Assembly: GCA_902768605.1 (NCBI GenBank)
Contig: CACXLY010000101.1
Coordinates: 1 to 6,894, forward strand
Direction: 5' to 3'
Length of the DNA stretch: 6,894 nucleotides
Origin: an uncultured Bacteroidales bacterium
GTDB lineage: Bacteria; Bacteroidota; Bacteroidia; Bacteroidales; Bacteroidaceae
How positions within the stretch are numbered: position 1 is the stretch's first letter; each line of letters starts with the position of its first letter. This document shows positions 6,418 through 6,894 of the stretch, in pieces. The notes under the pieces are model-generated. The model had not been told where the DNA came from and did not search any database. It saw only the letters and a program-made list of their open reading frames with translations. The position numbers were made by a program, and so were the translations under genes.

Positions 6418-6429
6418 ATGAACTCTGAA
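6402..6429 (+). repeat. Heptad array containing the cysC start codon
   Basis: Four consecutive 7-mers are CTCTAAA, CCCTAAA, CTATGAA and CTCTGAA. The ATG of cysC (6418-6420) lies inside the third. The array therefore supplies both the ribosome-binding region, which has no Shine-Dalgarno, and the first codons (M-N-S-E). Confidence 0.75.
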
Positions 6430-6894
6430 CTTAATACTATCTACCCTATTTTCGACAAGATGCTCTCCCGTGAGGACAAAGAACAGTTGCTCCGTCAGCG
6501 AGGCATCATGATATGGATGACAGGCCTCAGCGGCAGCGGCAAGAGTACCGTAGCCATCGGCGTGGAGCGAGAACTTCATAAGCAGGGCATCCTTTGCCGC
6601 ATCCTCGATGGCGACAACATCCGAGCCGGCATCAACAGCAATCTCGGCTTCTCCGAAGAGGACCGACGCGAGAACATCCGTCGCATTGCAGAGATAGGCA
6701 AGCTCTTCGTCGATACTGGCATCGTCACGATAGCCTGCTTTGTCTCCCCCACCCTCGAACTTCGCCAGATGGCTCGCGAGATAATCGGCGAGAAGGACTT
6801 CCGCGAGGTCTATATAGCCACACCCTTAGAGGAATGCGAGCGCCGCGATGTGAAAGGCCTCTATGCACGTGCCCGCCGAGGAGAAGTGAAGGAC
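6418..6894 (+). CDS. cysC: Adenylylsulfate (APS) kinase CysC, 3' end cut by the window
   Basis: CysC phosphorylates adenosine 5'-phosphosulfate with ATP to give PAPS, the second step of sulfate activation, in the cytoplasm. The 159 visible residues include a Walker A GLSGSGKS (36-43), LDGDNIR (63-69), LGFSEEDRRENIRR (76-89), FVSP with S110 at the position of the phosphoserine in E. coli CysC, and RRDVKGLYARARRGE (142-156). Family length is about 200 residues, so roughly 40 are missing because the window ends, not because the gene is broken. The ATG at 6418 is chosen because the family's N-terminal IYPIFDKML motif follows at residues 8-16. The first residues, MNSELN, are encoded by a heptad repeat and are unlikely to be conserved. 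cysD and cysN are expected downstream. Confidence 0.96.
   Translation, partial: MNSELNTIYPIFDKMLSREDKEQLLRQRGIMIWMTGLSGSGKSTVAIGVERELHKQGILCRILDGDNIRAGINSNLGFSEEDRRENIRRIAEIGKLFVDTGIVTIACFVSPTLELRQMAREIIGEKDFREVYIATPLEECERRDVKGLYARARRGEVKD

Overview
The window looks like chromosomal DNA from a Bacteroidales bacterium, most likely Prevotellaceae-like. The reasons are a canonical Bacteroidetes promoter (TTTG, 20-bp gap, TAnnTTTG) in front of the first large gene, protein sequences that resemble Bacteroides/Prevotella homologues as I remember them, and gene spacers packed with short AT-rich tandem repeats. Genus is an inference.

Layout. Positions 1-842 are gene-poor: a hairpin pair at the left edge that resembles a dispersed Bacteroidales repeat, one possible 39-residue 'smalltalk'-like peptide gene (220-339), an unrecognised remnant, and a tandemly duplicated promoter segment (697-744 and 772-819). 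All four large genes are on the + strand: tex (843-3011, RNA-binding transcription accessory protein), radA (3050-4423, DNA repair/recombination ATPase), an SLC13/DASS-family permease (4723-6285), and cysC (6418 to the window end, adenylylsulfate kinase, truncated by the window).

Function. tex and radA are housekeeping nucleic-acid genes 38 bp apart and may be co-transcribed from the promoter at 790-821. The permease sits directly upstream of cysC. From memory, Bacteroides genomes carry a cysQ / SLC13 permease / cysC / cysD / cysN cluster, so the permease is most simply read as the sulfate importer feeding APS/PAPS synthesis. cysD and cysN would be expected just beyond the right edge.

The most unusual signal is not a protein. 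The spacers are built from short repeats with a 7-bp phase: TAAATNN after tex, NNAATTC after radA, and AGTTNAN/CTNTRAA around the cysC start. These repeats run into genes. One heptad array lies in frame inside tex (1253-1287), one supplies the tex stop codon, and one contains the cysC start codon. A second, C/G-rich hairpin repeat (CCCTCC...GGAGGG type) supplies the last 12 codons of tex, lies in the radA linker in the opposite orientation, and lies in the radA-permease spacer. I see no tRNA, rRNA, CRISPR array, transposase, or defence or biosynthetic system.
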